Shown one piece after another: positions 20,786-31,361 of a stretch of DNA of 64,000 bases. Source of the DNA: Paracamarosporium sp. OC-R06-R3. Its lineage: Eukaryota; Ascomycota; Dothideomycetes; Pleosporales; Didymosphaeriaceae. Both the position numbers and the translations under genes were made by a program. Location of the stretch: assembly GCA_019828545.1 (NCBI GenBank), contig JACVRA010000095.1:251305-315304 (forward strand). Direction: 5' to 3'. The notes under the pieces are model-generated. The model made no database searches. It was not told where the DNA came from and saw only the letters and a program-made list of their open reading frames with translations. How positions within the stretch are numbered: the first letter of the stretch is position 1; the number at the start of each line of letters is the position of its first letter.

Positions 20786-23479
20786 ATGCTGTCGAGCCCG
20801 CCGCGCCTCATGGTGCCTATATCTCCTTTCCGTCCTTCGTCGCCCGCCATGTCTCCAGGAGGCCGTAGAGGACGTACGCTGGGAAGCGCCGACGAGAGCC
20901 ATCTACGCGATTTATCCCCAAATACGACGCTACGAGCTTTCACGGAGCGGCCGATGCCATACGATGTCACACGCGACGAATACAAAATCTTTGCGTGTAT
21001 CGAGAATCTCACGGCTGCGGAGAGGGATTTGGGTGCGCGCGTGGCCAAGGCAGCGCAGCGGCTGAAGAACTGGTGCGACGAGATCGGTCAGTGGGGATGG
21101 TCGGGCTCCTTCGAGCAACCTAGCGACGAATACAAGGAGGAGCGGCGAAAGAGTCTGCAGGTGCATGTACAGGAGCACTTGAAAGATGCCCCGGCTGCAG
21201 ACGAGCTTCCCCCGCTCGAATACTGGGGTTCCCTGCTGTCGGTCGAAGTGCAGGCTCACGAAGCCCGGCTGGATGAGATCAGCGACGAGTTGATAGCGCT
21301 GGACGTGGAGGAGCTAAAGGGCCATGTGCTGGATATGCACCCTGGGAGCAGGTCACGACCGTCATCTCCAGCTTTCGGACCGGAACGGAACAGCTACAAG
21401 CCCGTCGACGACTTCAATTTTCTCATCACTCAAACGCTCATTTCCGCTCTTCCAAACCACTCTCAACTTAAGGAGCGACTGCAGACGTGGACGGCGCGCG
21501 TGACCGTATTGCGCGAAGCGCCTCGATACCTCGATGATCTCAAGACGGCGCAGAAAGCGATGCGATTGGGCTGGGAAGCTCTCGGTCCACCGAAGGATCC
21601 GTCTGATGCTGCGTTTGACTCGTGGAAGAAGACAGTGGATACAATCTCTGGTATTATGCAGGACAGGGTTAGCGACCTAGGACGCCGATTAGACACTATG
21701 CTGGACACATTGGAGGGACTCGAAGACTGCTTGCCCGACCACTGGATCGATGTCTTCGAAGGCGTTGAAGGTGATTTCGGGAAATGGACGCAGGAATCGC
21801 GGAGAAAACTCATCGAGTTCGATGTGCGAAGGCATGCTAACTCAAGTGGCGAGTTGATAAAAGAGAGAGGCGGGCCAAGGGCACATTCTGACAGCAGTGT
21901 GTCTGTGGCAGCTGAGCCCAACGGCAGCGCGGCAACTACAGACGGGGAAAGAGACAGCCTGCGATCAGGTACTACATTCAAGCCGGATATTGATGACAGC
22001 TCTCGCCCAGTACTGGACACGACTGATAAATCACAAACACACGCAGAAGTAGAGGAGGTCAACTCGGATGACGAATCCGTATTCGAAGAAGGCGACACAG
22101 TTGTCCACCATGAAATCGGAGAAAATCCTACCGAAGATGCGCACTCGGGTCTCGAAACCCCGAGCCCTACCGAGTCGCAAATCATTGTTACTGGCGAAGA
22201 CGGGAAGCAAGTAGCACCCGATCCACCTCAAACTCCTCGTTCACGCCGAGACAGCATCGAGTCAATCTCGTCGGATATCTCATACTCTTCAAGTCCACCT
22301 AGTGCTTTCAGTCCGTCGCCTTCTGTTCGCAACGTCACCAATAGAGCGTCGAGGGCACCTCGTCCTGCCCTTAATGCAGCCATGACCAAACGACGAAAGA
22401 ATGAAGCCGACTCATCTGCTGAGAGCACTCCGTGGCCCCCTACGCAATTCTCACACAAGACTCCAACTAGCGCCGACGACCTCGAGCGAAAGATCTCCGA
22501 TATCCTCAACACGATTCCTGCTCATATCCGCCTCACTTCAAGCAACGGGGCTGATGTTCGTGACCCTAAATCCTCACGTGTGGTGTCTCACAAGGGTAGT
22601 AAGGGATATCTCCGTGCTGCACGTTCAGTTAGCAGCCTGAAATCTCCTGAACTCACCTTGTCACCCGTGAAGGAAGATTCCGACTCAGCTAACGCGCTTT
22701 CAGGCAGGAGGTCGATGGCATCATTACGAGGCGATAACGACATCCGTATGTACCATCTCACGCAGCCCGGCAAGGAACAGCCAGTCAAACTGTTCATCCG
22801 CCGTGTGGGAGAGAATGGCGAGCGCGTGATGGTCCGCGTCGGTGGTGGTTGGGCAGACCTTGGAGAGTACCTACGACAGTATGCTGAACATCATGGCCGA
22901 CGAACAGCCAGCAACGGTCAGTTCGAAATCCTAGGTCTAGAGGTCGGAGCATCGGATCCATCACCCCGCCCGGAAAGCGTTGCGAGCAGGCGCGACAGGC
23001 GTGTCAGCGGCGGCTCACAGGCCATTAGTCCGATGACCACGCCCAACAGGCCGCCTACTCGAGCCGCGATATCCACTAACGAAGCACCACCGCCCATGCC
23101 AAACTTCTCACCTCAGCCAACCAGCAGCAACGAAAATACAGCGACACCGCCCTCAGACTCTAGTCGGCGCTCCTGGCGTGGTGACGAAGTTGGTCTTGCG
23201 GGCCCTAAAACCAAGAAAATTGATCTCAGTAACGACAGGGCAGAGTGGGTTGAGGGCATGATGAAGCAGGCACGTAGTGTGAGTGGAACTGTGATCCCGC
23301 AGAGCCAGCACATACCGCACATTCAGACGCAGAATGGAAGGGGAGAAAGTCGGAGCGAGAGTCGAAGCGAGAGCAGGGCTAGTATCAGGGCACAGAAATC
23401 ACATGAGTTTGGCGATCTTGGGAAGGTCGGTGGTACGAAGAGGATTTACATGCGAGGAAGTGCAGTGCATGATCATTGA
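20786..23479 (+). CDS. Kar9-like protein with C-terminal GAS2 domain, 897 aa
   Basis: This resembles the fungal Kar9/karyogamy family, which links microtubule plus ends to actin and positions the spindle. The first ~330 residues are helical and acidic, as in the Kar9 N-terminal spectrin-like fold (LTAAERDLGARVAKAAQRLK and EALGPPKDPSDAAFDSWKK are landmarks). A long Ser/Pro/Thr-rich disordered middle follows. Near residues 660-715 the stretch MYHLTQPGKEQPVKLFIRRV, then GERVMVRVGGGWADLGEYL, looks like a GAS2-related microtubule-binding domain. The C-terminus is Ser/Arg-rich. I chose the ATG at 20786 (ATCATGC); the frame is open upstream only to a TTG. No introns are required. The Kar9 assignment rests on architecture more than on a single signature. 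Confidence 0.75.
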   Translation: MLSSPPRLMVPISPFRPSSPAMSPGGRRGRTLGSADESHLRDLSPNTTLRAFTERPMPYDVTRDEYKIFACIENLTAAERDLGARVAKAAQRLKNWCDEIGQWGWSGSFEQPSDEYKEERRKSLQVHVQEHLKDAPAADELPPLEYWGSLLSVEVQAHEARLDEISDELIALDVEELKGHVLDMHPGSRSRPSSPAFGPERNSYKPVDDFNFLITQTLISALPNHSQLKERLQTWTARVTVLREAPRYLDDLKTAQKAMRLGWEALGPPKDPSDAAFDSWKKTVDTISGIMQDRVSDLGRRLDTMLDTLEGLEDCLPDHWIDVFEGVEGDFGKWTQESRRKLIEFDVRRHANSSGELIKERGGPRAHSDSSVSVAAEPNGSAATTDGERDSLRSGTTFKPDIDDSSRPVLDTTDKSQTHAEVEEVNSDDESVFEEGDTVVHHEIGENPTEDAHSGLETPSPTESQIIVTGEDGKQVAPDPPQTPRSRRDSIESISSDISYSSSPPSAFSPSPSVRNVTNRASRAPRPALNAAMTKRRKNEADSSAESTPWPPTQFSHKTPTSADDLERKISDILNTIPAHIRLTSSNGADVRDPKSSRVVSHKGSKGYLRAARSVSSLKSPELTLSPVKEDSDSANALSGRRSMASLRGDNDIRMYHLTQPGKEQPVKLFIRRVGENGERVMVRVGGGWADLGEYLRQYAEHHGRRTASNGQFEILGLEVGASDPSPRPESVASRRDRRVSGGSQAISPMTTPNRPPTRAAISTNEAPPPMPNFSPQPTSSNENTATPPSDSSRRSWRGDEVGLAGPKTKKIDLSNDRAEWVEGMMKQARSVSGTVIPQSQHIPHIQTQNGRGESRSESRSESRASIRAQKSHEFGDLGKVGGTKRIYMRGSAVHDH

Positions 23480-23890
23480 GATACCCTACGGACACGAATC
23501 CGTTACTGGAACGGATAGTATTTCGGTTTGGTCACATAGATTGGAATGGGTGGGATGGGTTGGCATATAGGGCGTGCATCTTTCCCCAAGCATCGTTTAT
23601 GGAGTTTCATACCCTGTTCTCGGCGCTACAGATTATAATTTGGCAACGACAATCCTATGGGAGCTGAGCGTCGCCAGTGGCATTGTCGTTCCATTTCTCC
23701 TGTACATATTCTCACTTCTTGACATCGCGATAGACACGTCGGAACAGCTCTATGTCGAATCAAAGCAGAATCTCATTCATCTGATACGAGGGTATATCCA
23801 CCCGGACTATGAACGCCGCCGTATGTGCCCGTCACCAAACGCCAGACGCTAATGCAGAATGCACTTTTGAGACCAACCGATGCACCGAAC
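23480..23890. other. Convergent 3' intergenic region
   Basis: These 411 bases separate the 3' ends of the Kar9-like gene (+) and the Utp7 gene (-). I see only untranslated sequence here. Confidence 0.5.
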
Positions 23891-25540
23891 CTATCCCTTC
23901 CTCGCGAACCGCGCAAGCGCAGGGCCATACGACTCCTGGTCTTTCTTGAGCTTCGCAGCAAGCTTCGCGTCGTTCCTCTGCAGAGCCTCTCTAGCGCGCA
24001 CCTTCTCCTCATCAATGATGTTCTTCTGTCCGTGGCGCCTGAGATACTTCTTCAGCGCGCTGTTCTTCCCCCTAGCCTTCTTCTTCAGCTTCTCCACCTT
24101 ATCCTCTTTCTTCGCGTCCAGGTCCTTCTCCGCCATGCGCTGCTCGTGCGACGCGAGATCCAAATTACCCACGAAATTGGGGTCGAGGGAGATCATCTCA
24201 GGCTGCAGTTTCTCGAGCAGGGCGTGCACCTCTGCTTCTTGGCGCTGCTTGGATGTCTCGAAGGGGTTGGTGCCGGGCTCGAGGGAGTCGGGGTTGGGCT
24301 CGCCGGCGCCGGGGACGATGATGGATGTGAAGCCTTTGGCGTGCGAGATGCCGAGGACGTCTTCGAAGGGGCAGTATTTTAGTCTGCTCACGTTCATGCC
24401 GTCGCCTTGCCAGTTCATGTATGGGGTTGGCACTTGGATGTCGCTTTCTGGCGAGAGACTGAATAGGTCGGGCTTGTAGACGGAGACGTGGGAGCCCCAG
24501 CCTACGGCTGTGAGTTTGCGGTCTGAGATGGAGATGCTGTGGGCGGGTTGTTTGAGGTGGTGTGAATGCAGTTCGCGGAACATGCGGATGTCCCAGATGG
24601 ACATTTGGCGGTCTTGAGAGGCTGACACCATGTAGTTGCCCGTTTTGTCTACAGCAATTGCGCGGACGGGGCTGCGATGCGGGAGGAGCTTGACGAGAGG
24701 AGTCTGGCTGTTTGGCGACCAGAGAGTAACGAGGCCTTTCTGGTGGCCCGCATGTAGTATCGCATTATACGGATTTTGAGCGAATGCAGTCGGTGGGCCG
24801 AGCTTTGTAGGGATATCGGAGAGCGCCTGACCGGTTGAGATGTCGGTGTAGCGGATCATACCAGCGGTGGATATGGACGCGAGGAGGAAATGGTAAGGTA
24901 GGTACTCCAGGTGAGTCGCCTCCTGATGCTTCTTCAGCTGATGGATCTCTACGCCGTCACCTGCGTAAATGTATACGCAATTCTTCTGTGCGACGGCAAA
25001 GCGCTGGTTGTTGTTTAGCCACTTTGCGTCGCGCACCGTCTCGCCGAGCTGCAATTCGCACCCCAGCTTTCCTTCTCTCCAGTCGAAATTGGCCACATGT
25101 CCTTTCCGACTCGCGATGAGTAGCTCGCGCCCGTTTCTCGTGTAGTCGCATACATCGTATGGTCCAAGGGCATCCAGCCTCAACTCAAATCCCTTCTTTG
25201 CGGTCTCGATGCTAACCTCGTTCCGTATGTCGTCTTGCCGAACCTTGAATGTACGCTCCAATTCATGTTCTGGCTCTAAGAGTCCCCCTTCATTGTCCAG
25301 CAAAATTTCCGCTTGTTTTGCCTGCAGGGTTGCCTGCTTATTCTTCTGCTCCAGCGCTCTCAAGTTTGCCCGTAATTTCTTGTCTTTCACCGACTTTGTA
25401 GAGATTTTGTTGCCGCGACCGTACTGTGCATTTGCAGCTTTTGCGTACTCGGCTTGTAGTTGCGCTTCAGCATCGTCTATGGGCGTCTTATTCGGTTTCG
25501 GGCGGGGCGCGGGCGATTTTGTTGGCTGTTTCGAGGCCAT
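23891..25540 (-). CDS. UTP7: U3 snoRNP / SSU processome protein Utp7, 549 aa
   Basis: This is the orthologue of yeast Utp7 (human WDR46/BING4), a WD40 component of the small-subunit processome needed for 18S rRNA maturation in the nucleolus. Residues ~1-120 are Lys/Gln-rich with a coiled helix (LRANLRALEQKNKQATLQ). The WD40 region spans ~130-400, with RNGRELLIASRKGHVANFDW, RFAVAQKNCVYIY, HQKGLVTLWSPN and MVSASQDRQMSIWDIR. The BING4 C-terminal domain (about 400-480) holds PYMNWQGDGMNVSRLKYCPF and EDVLGISHAKGFTSIIVPGA, then GEPNPDSLEPGTNPFETSKQ. A Lys-rich tail ends the protein. The start at 25540 is the first ATG; the frame reaches a GTG eight codons further up. No intron is needed, and the length matches the family. 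Confidence 0.95.
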   Translation of the reverse strand: MASKQPTKSPAPRPKPNKTPIDDAEAQLQAEYAKAANAQYGRGNKISTKSVKDKKLRANLRALEQKNKQATLQAKQAEILLDNEGGLLEPEHELERTFKVRQDDIRNEVSIETAKKGFELRLDALGPYDVCDYTRNGRELLIASRKGHVANFDWREGKLGCELQLGETVRDAKWLNNNQRFAVAQKNCVYIYAGDGVEIHQLKKHQEATHLEYLPYHFLLASISTAGMIRYTDISTGQALSDIPTKLGPPTAFAQNPYNAILHAGHQKGLVTLWSPNSQTPLVKLLPHRSPVRAIAVDKTGNYMVSASQDRQMSIWDIRMFRELHSHHLKQPAHSISISDRKLTAVGWGSHVSVYKPDLFSLSPESDIQVPTPYMNWQGDGMNVSRLKYCPFEDVLGISHAKGFTSIIVPGAGEPNPDSLEPGTNPFETSKQRQEAEVHALLEKLQPEMISLDPNFVGNLDLASHEQRMAEKDLDAKKEDKVEKLKKKARGKNSALKKYLRRHGQKNIIDEEKVRAREALQRNDAKLAAKLKKDQESYGPALARFARKG

Positions 25541-26257
25541 GATATGGGTAGGGAGCGGACCCACACTCGAAAATCACACACGAGTATATTTTTACCGGGA
25601 TTGCGTCCTAGAATGTGAGCTTGGAGCTTCGCGTGTACAAGTACGGTGGAAATGCGCATTTCGAAATATTTTGGGCGGCGCAATATTCTGCCTCCGTCCA
25701 CCGCCTTTACGGTCTTGGCACTTTACTCGGTGCTCCACTCTACATTAACACGTACGAACATCCATCTGCAGGAAACATCACATCATCAAGCAAAAGCGAG
25801 CGATTGTTGTCTTGCTATCGCTTTCCGAAATGCTGCATTGAGCAGCGCATCTGAGTAATTGATGCGTATCGTGTCAAGGACGTTATCACCACTCATACCT
25901 CCACAACTCTATTAGAGATCCTCTCAAACCTACTCCTAGACAATGACAACATTTGTTTACCTCTAAGCCAAGGTTATCTCAAACGTTGATCGTCATTCTG
26001 GCTGGTTTAAAACTTTGTACCATTGTACGCGCCAGCCAATAATAGTTTGTAGCACGTAAAGCCAAATGTTCATAGATTAGAAGACCACTTTGATTCAGAA
26101 TTTCTCGGCAGAATTAAATGAGTGTGAGTTATATCAACGAAAGACTAGTTCTAGGCTGGTACTTCGGTTTCAAGGTCTGATCAATGGCTCAGAACGTATT
26201 GCTACTTAATTGCCAGAGTTAAATCACCTTCGTAGCAACGAACGGTTTTAGAGGGAT
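25541..26257. other. Intergenic, no supported gene
   Basis: This 0.7 kb contains the Utp7 promoter and the 3' flank of the hypothetical gene at 26258-27075. Its distal part is AT-rich. No convincing frame or RNA is seen. Confidence 0.5.
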
Positions 26258-27075
26258 CTAGAGTCCCTCAAGAAGCTTATCGATATCTCCATCGAGAACC
26301 ACTGTGATTTTCTCGCAGATGCTCGGGTCACATACTTCCTCGTACGCCTGTTTCAGTCCACTTAGCTTGTAGGCATAAGAACCATGGGTGAGATCTTACA
26401 TATAGTTTACCGGGCTTGTCTACACAATCTTCTTTGAGTGGAACTCTTCGACTGATTGCTTCGACGAACGAATCCGGACCCCAGTTGAAAACTACTGGAG
26501 CTGACGGAGAACTTTTTTGGAATTGATAAATTCGATCTGTCGATGCTGTGGTCAGAAAAGAGCGAGAGATAGTGCTTGAGGAGATAAAAACCTTCGAAAG
26601 TCGTAGTTGCTGTCGCGTTTGCATAGCCTCGAATTCCAAATCCGATTGCATCGACATCCCAGTTCCTGCCTTGCATGCGGTCGACAATATTGGCCACGGG
26701 CTCCTCTGGACCTTGGAAGAGTACTAGAGGGGATTTTAAGATGGTTGTTGTGGTCGATTGATGAGTTTACACACTTACCGTAAGTATTGTATCCAGCCTT
26801 AACAAGGTCAGCAGCACCGGTTCTCAAACGGCGGTCAATATCAGCAGGATCATTTCCCTGAGCAATGACGTATGGATGGTATGCAGTAAAGCCGCTGTTC
26901 ACCAGGTGAGGCTTGCTCTATTATGTTGAGACAGTATGACATACGTGTAAAATACGTTGACTTCTCCACAACGAGCATTGGTTGGGAAGTTTGGCCACAA
27001 ATTGGCCTGAGTACCTGGCAGAGCCAGAACACCTCCAACGAGGCCAAAGATGGTCAGATAAGTAGGAGAAGACAT
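26258..27075 (-). CDS. Unrecognised 201-aa fungal protein, five exons
   Basis: I do not recognise a named domain. Splicing gives one continuous frame: exons 27075-26945, 26894-26779, 26723-26592, 26536-26400 and 26347-26258 sum to 606 nt, with introns of 50-55 nt. The N-terminus (residues ~6-25) is hydrophobic and Gly/Leu-rich, either a membrane segment or a signal. The body has alternating strand/helix character: TAYHPYVIAQGNDPADIDRR, DLVKAGYNTYVLFQGPEEPV, then MQGRNWDVDAIGFGIRGYAN, APVVFNWGPDSFVEAI and a Cys-containing end EEVCDPSICEKI. It resembles a widespread class of short fungal hypothetical proteins with a possible Rossmann-like fold. The donor of intron 3 (GTTTTT) is weak. The gene model is an inference from frame continuity. 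Confidence 0.62.
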
Positions 27076-27990
27076 TCTAGCACAGAATATCCGAGAAGAA
27101 GCTGATATGTAGATTGTAGTGATGTACGTTTTTTAGGATTTGGCCCGGATTGAGGGACTGAAACAGTTGTTCATATATCAATAGAGAACGCATCGGCCTC
27201 ACGAGATACATCCAAGCGCACCCTAGTTCATACGAAAAGGATCCACTCATTTTCTGAGGTGGTGGCCACGCTGTCCGCGGCGTCTATTAACCCCGTTCAC
27301 AAACAGGGAATAATTAATTAGTTTGAAGGGGGCACTACTCGTGAAGCTCTCAGGATCAGTTACCAATCATGGATAGGAGCAGCAGCGATACAATCTGCGG
27401 ACGGACTGAACGGTGTATCCAAGTTCCGATCATGTTCAATTCACCTGGATGTCGGCGCTTGCTGAATTACCTCCGACATCCGGCCCTTGCCGATGTTAAC
27501 TTAGTTGTCTATCACGACGCACGGCTCAGCCTTGGAACCATTTCTGGCACTCATAGGTTTTGACCACAGCACAATAGAAAACAGCAAACGATGTAGAAGT
27601 TGAGACCGGAGGTGATGGTGAAGTACCGATTGGTGCTTGGCCTAACCGGTTTGGGGGCCAAGCTCTACGATCGCGATTGGAACTATCCGGGAGTATGCTG
27701 CTTGATCAATCCCCAACCATTATCCTCCGTCGATCCCGAAGCGCTTTGATGAAGCCAAGAAGTAATTACACATCTCGGCCTTGCTGAGCATGCGAGCGCG
27801 AGTTCGCATGACCAATCTTGCCGAGAGTTCGCTCGCGAGCTTTGCAGAAATGCGAAACCAGTATGATTGCATCGGTGCCAATAGGATATAAACGCTTCCT
27901 AGAGACTGGTGAGGGTAGTTAACAGCCACCTGCATCAACTTCTTCGAGATCCAGAGGAAAGCTCTTGTTGCCACCGCATACAACGCCAGA
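27076..27990. other. Divergent intergenic region upstream of GST
   Basis: About 0.9 kb with no supported gene. It contains promoters for the 201-aa protein (-) and the GST (+). Short frames such as the one near 27369-27563 lack recognisable motifs. Confidence 0.45.
27887..27892 (+). promoter_or_regulatory. TATA box candidate for GST gene
   Basis: A TATAAA hexamer lies about 100 bp upstream of the GST start codon, a typical spacing for a fungal core promoter with a short leader. The assignment is by position and sequence only. Confidence 0.4.
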
Positions 27991-28659
27991 ATGCCATCCA
28001 CTGAGCCTATCGAGATCTGGGGTCAAAGCGGTCCCAATCCCCCAAAAGTTATTATGATAGCCGAAGAGCTAGGCATACCGTACAAAATACACGCAATCAG
28101 CTTCGATGATGTTAAAAATCCTGGATACCTCAAAGTCAACCCTAACGGCCGTATCCCAGCCATCTACGATCCGAATACCGATCTTACTCTCTGGGAGTCT
28201 GGTGCCATTATCGAGTACCTGATCGAAACGTACGATGCCGATCGCAAGCTCAGCTACATTCCAGGTAGCAACAATGCGTATCACTCAAAGCAATGGCTAT
28301 ACTTCCAGGTTTCAGGGCAAGGACCTTACTATGGGCAAGCAGTCTGGTTCAAGAGACGTCACCCAGAGCATGTTCAATCAGCATTGGACCGGTATCTGAA
28401 CGAGATGAAGCGCGTTACTTCGGTGCTCGATGGACACTTGAAAAAGCAGAGGAAAGAACATGGTGGTGAACCATGGCTAGTGGGAGACAGGGTTACCTAC
28501 GCAGACATTGCGTTCATCACCTACCAATACTTTGTGCCTGACATCTTGAAAGAAGAATTGAAGCCATTTGAATTGGAACAATTCACAGAAGTCAGTGGGT
28601 GGATTGCTCGGCTGACAGCGAGGCCTGCGGTAAAGAAAGTGCTTGAGAGTCTATCTTAA
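27991..28659 (+). CDS. Glutathione S-transferase (Ure2-like class), 222 aa
   Basis: This is a cytosolic GST that conjugates glutathione to electrophiles or acts as a peroxidase. It is a single exon. The thioredoxin-like N-terminal domain reads IEIWGQSGPNPPKVIMIAEE, VNPNGRIPAIYDPNTDLTLW and ESGAIIEYLIETYD. The glutathione-binding Pro of the IPAI turn and the ES pair are present. The all-helical C-terminal domain contains QWLYFQVSGQGPYYGQAVWF and the folding motif GDRVTYADIAFITY. The pattern is that of fungal Ure2p-like GSTs, without the Asn-rich prion domain of yeast Ure2. The ATG at 27991 has a good context and a TATA box 100 bp upstream. Neighbours are unrelated. Confidence 0.93.
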   Translation: MPSTEPIEIWGQSGPNPPKVIMIAEELGIPYKIHAISFDDVKNPGYLKVNPNGRIPAIYDPNTDLTLWESGAIIEYLIETYDADRKLSYIPGSNNAYHSKQWLYFQVSGQGPYYGQAVWFKRRHPEHVQSALDRYLNEMKRVTSVLDGHLKKQRKEHGGEPWLVGDRVTYADIAFITYQYFVPDILKEELKPFELEQFTEVSGWIARLTARPAVKKVLESLS

Positions 28660-28857
28660 TAGATACCTAATACATTGATAAATGTGTTGTCATGAAGCGT
28701 AGGAGAAAGTTGTCGAGTCTCTCGATTTCAGAATAATGTTTCCATTTTTGGTATGCCGACATACCCCTGCAAGTTACCTGCGTAAGCGCATGATGGGTTT
28801 GCCTTCTGTTCAGCCTGATTACGATGCATTCACAATAACAACCACAAAAGCTACAAC

Positions 28858-30633
28858 ATGCGCCTTCTTAATACCAAAACTCTGAGCCTGCAGAGTTTTA
28901 TTTATGATGTACCTCCTTACGTTATTCTGTCACACACATGGGATGAGGGTGAAGTCACCTTCGACGATATCCACCAACCCCATGCGAAACACATGCAGGG
29001 CTACAGCAAGATTCAGAAATGTTGCGATCAAGCTGTTCGTGATGGCTTTGAATGGGCATGGGTAACCGACCCCAAAAATGTCGAATGGAAATTGCCTTGC
29101 TAATTTGTGTCGATAAAGATCGATACGTGCTGCATCGACAAGCGAAGTACGACATACACCTTCCTTGATCATTGATGGTACACGCTTTATTGATACCTCA
29201 TAGGCAGTTCTGAGCTGAGCGAGGCCATAAACTCCATGTACAGGTGGTACTGGGATGCCGACATTTGTTACGCTTACCTCTCTGATTTGGTTCTGGGCAG
29301 TCTGGAGGGGAAAGATGTTGAATTGGAAAAGGTTCGCTGGTTTCAGCGCGGCTGGTGCTTACAAGAACTATTGGCACCTGGCGTTGTAGAATTTTATAAC
29401 TGTGGGTGGGTTTGTATAGGCACCAGAGCCAGTGCAGCAGCCAGCATTAGCGCGGTCACCGGAATCGACGAGAAGTACCTCTTAGATCGGCACACTATCA
29501 GACAAGCAAGTATAGCCACAAAATTTAGTTGGGCATCACGCAGGATGACCACAAGGCCAGAAGATATGGCTTATTGCCTGCTTGGACTTGTTGACGTCAA
29601 TATGCCGATGCTATACGGCGAAGGAGACAAAGCCTTCTATCGGCTACAACTCGAACTTATCAAGAGAACCAACGATCATACGATCTTTGCTTGGGACTCA
29701 GCGGAACTCCTTGGCCATCACGACCGACATGGCATGCTGGCTATTCATCCTCGTGCATTCAAGAATACTTCTGGGATCAACATTAGGCAGACGAACTATA
29801 TCGACACATTCGAAATGACCAATGGAGGATTAAGAATCACTCTACCGCTCCTAAATATGGATATGGATGTAGTTATTGGTCTTTTGAATTGTCAAGACGC
29901 CTCCGGACATGTCATCGGCATCTGCTTGGGGAGCGCAAGTCGCACTTCCTTCACTGGCCAGTTCTTTCGAAGACCAAACCATTCTCTGGAGCGACTAACC
30001 CCCAACGAGATTGATCAGTCTCAGGTAAGCGACACGAGTATTCTGATACAAGACTGGGATCCATCGAGCTTTTCTCGGATCCTCTTGCACTTGCCACCCA
30101 GGACACGTCTACGAATATTACCCCCAAACAAAAACATATCTGGATTTCGACTCCAAGACGTAAAGACTCATCCACCAGTGAGCGTAGCTAAATTTGGAAA
30201 GAGACATTTACGTAAACTTTGTGGACCTTTGGAGCTACCAGAGAATACTTTCGGAGGTTTTCTGTTCTCTAAACAAGAAAAGAGCTTTTTCGTCGCGATC
30301 GGCCCATATGACAAGACCTTATGGTCAGAGATAACATATGGACTGCCTACGTCTGAAGCTCTAAGAATCCTCCATGAAGCCTACGAAAAGATCCACTACA
30401 AAGGTGAATCCTTGACCTGCCTCGGCGACTACCACACCAAGACATTTTGGGATGGCACAACGATAACATTACGAGCAAAAAAGAGATCCTTAAATACGAA
30501 CCCACATCCCACTTACTGGGTCCAGAGGGCGACAACAACTATCTGGGATATCACAATCACGTTCCAGTCCTCAGAAGAGCATTCAGTAATAGAAACATCT
30601 AATGAGGGTAGCGCCAACCTAATTGAGTATTAG
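28858..30633 (+). CDS. HET domain protein, 553 aa
   Basis: This is a heterokaryon-incompatibility (HET, PF06985-type) protein, a TIR-like allorecognition domain family. The exons are 28858-29061, a 28-nt exon 29119-29146, and 29204-30633; introns are 57 nt each and the sum is 1662 nt. Joining restores the core GFEWAW-IDTCCIDK-RSSSELSEAINSMYRW, which continues WDADICYAYLSDL. The domain starts at residue ~24 with VILSHTWDEGEVTFDD and ends around LQELLAPGVVEFY. A conserved fungal extension follows (RRMTTRPEDMAYCLLGLVDV, PMLYGEGDKAFYRLQLELI). The remaining C-terminus has no recognised NACHT, WD or ankyrin partner. Without the splices the first exon ends at a stop after 81 codons. Such genes are commonly polymorphic; that is family knowledge. 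Confidence 0.9.
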
Positions 30634-31361
30634 CAAATGAATCAGCCACCCTGGAAGCTTCGATATTGTTAATCCCATCGGTTATTATAGATGACCTGTG
30701 TCTCCATCGAGCGCTCCTCATTTGCTATGACAAGTCGTCTGTTCTCAAAACGACGTCGCTTGGACAAGTCCACTTTATGTTTTTAATTCTTATCGGAAAG
30801 AATTCCTGTTGCGGCAGGGCCACTTGGGGCGGTGTTCATAATTTCTCAGTCAAAAATAAATTGTAATCTTACGAATCTAAATTGGCAGAATAACCAAAGA
30901 AAGAGACAAGTTCGAACCTGCAGCCCGGAATAGCATGCCATTGCTCTATCACCATGGAGTTATTTCCGCCCGTCTTGACCATTTGATTAGTACTGTCAAC
31001 ATATAACTTCATTCGTGACGATAGCGCCTGATACTACGAAGGCGTCTAGTTAGTAGCGCTGATTTAAGCGTTGCCGTTCGTGTTCATAAGGCTCATTAAA
31101 GGTTTCTGGGAGACATCTTTCAACATGTGTAGTAAGTAGACACTTTAAGGAAAACAGGTGCGTGCTCAATCTGTTAATTTCGTTCGAGCCAAAACTCACA
31201 ATGGGACTAAGGTGAAGTATGAGACCCTGGTGAGCATACGATAGATTTATACAAGACAACTGACTCATGCATTCGTAATTTATCATGACTATGCAAAGTT
31301 CATAAACGCCATTGATGCCGCTAACATGCAACACACAACGCAAAAGCACCAAGACGCGAGA
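30634..31361. other. Convergent intergenic region, AT-rich
   Basis: This 0.7 kb lies between the 3' ends of the HET gene (+) and Mus7 (-). I see no gene. A short stretch at 30889-30964 has a tRNA B-box-like GGTTCGAAC on the minus strand but no consistent cloverleaf. Confidence 0.45.

Noticed and set aside
21463..22185. 240-codon open frame on the minus strand
   Set aside because: It is a Ser-rich shadow of the Kar9-like gene in another frame, with no domain.
30889..30964. 76-nt segment with complementary ends and a GGTTCGAAC B-box-like motif (minus strand)
   Set aside because: T-stem and anticodon stem do not pair properly and the acceptor ends are in the wrong place relative to the T-arm. 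It is at best a decayed tRNA fragment.
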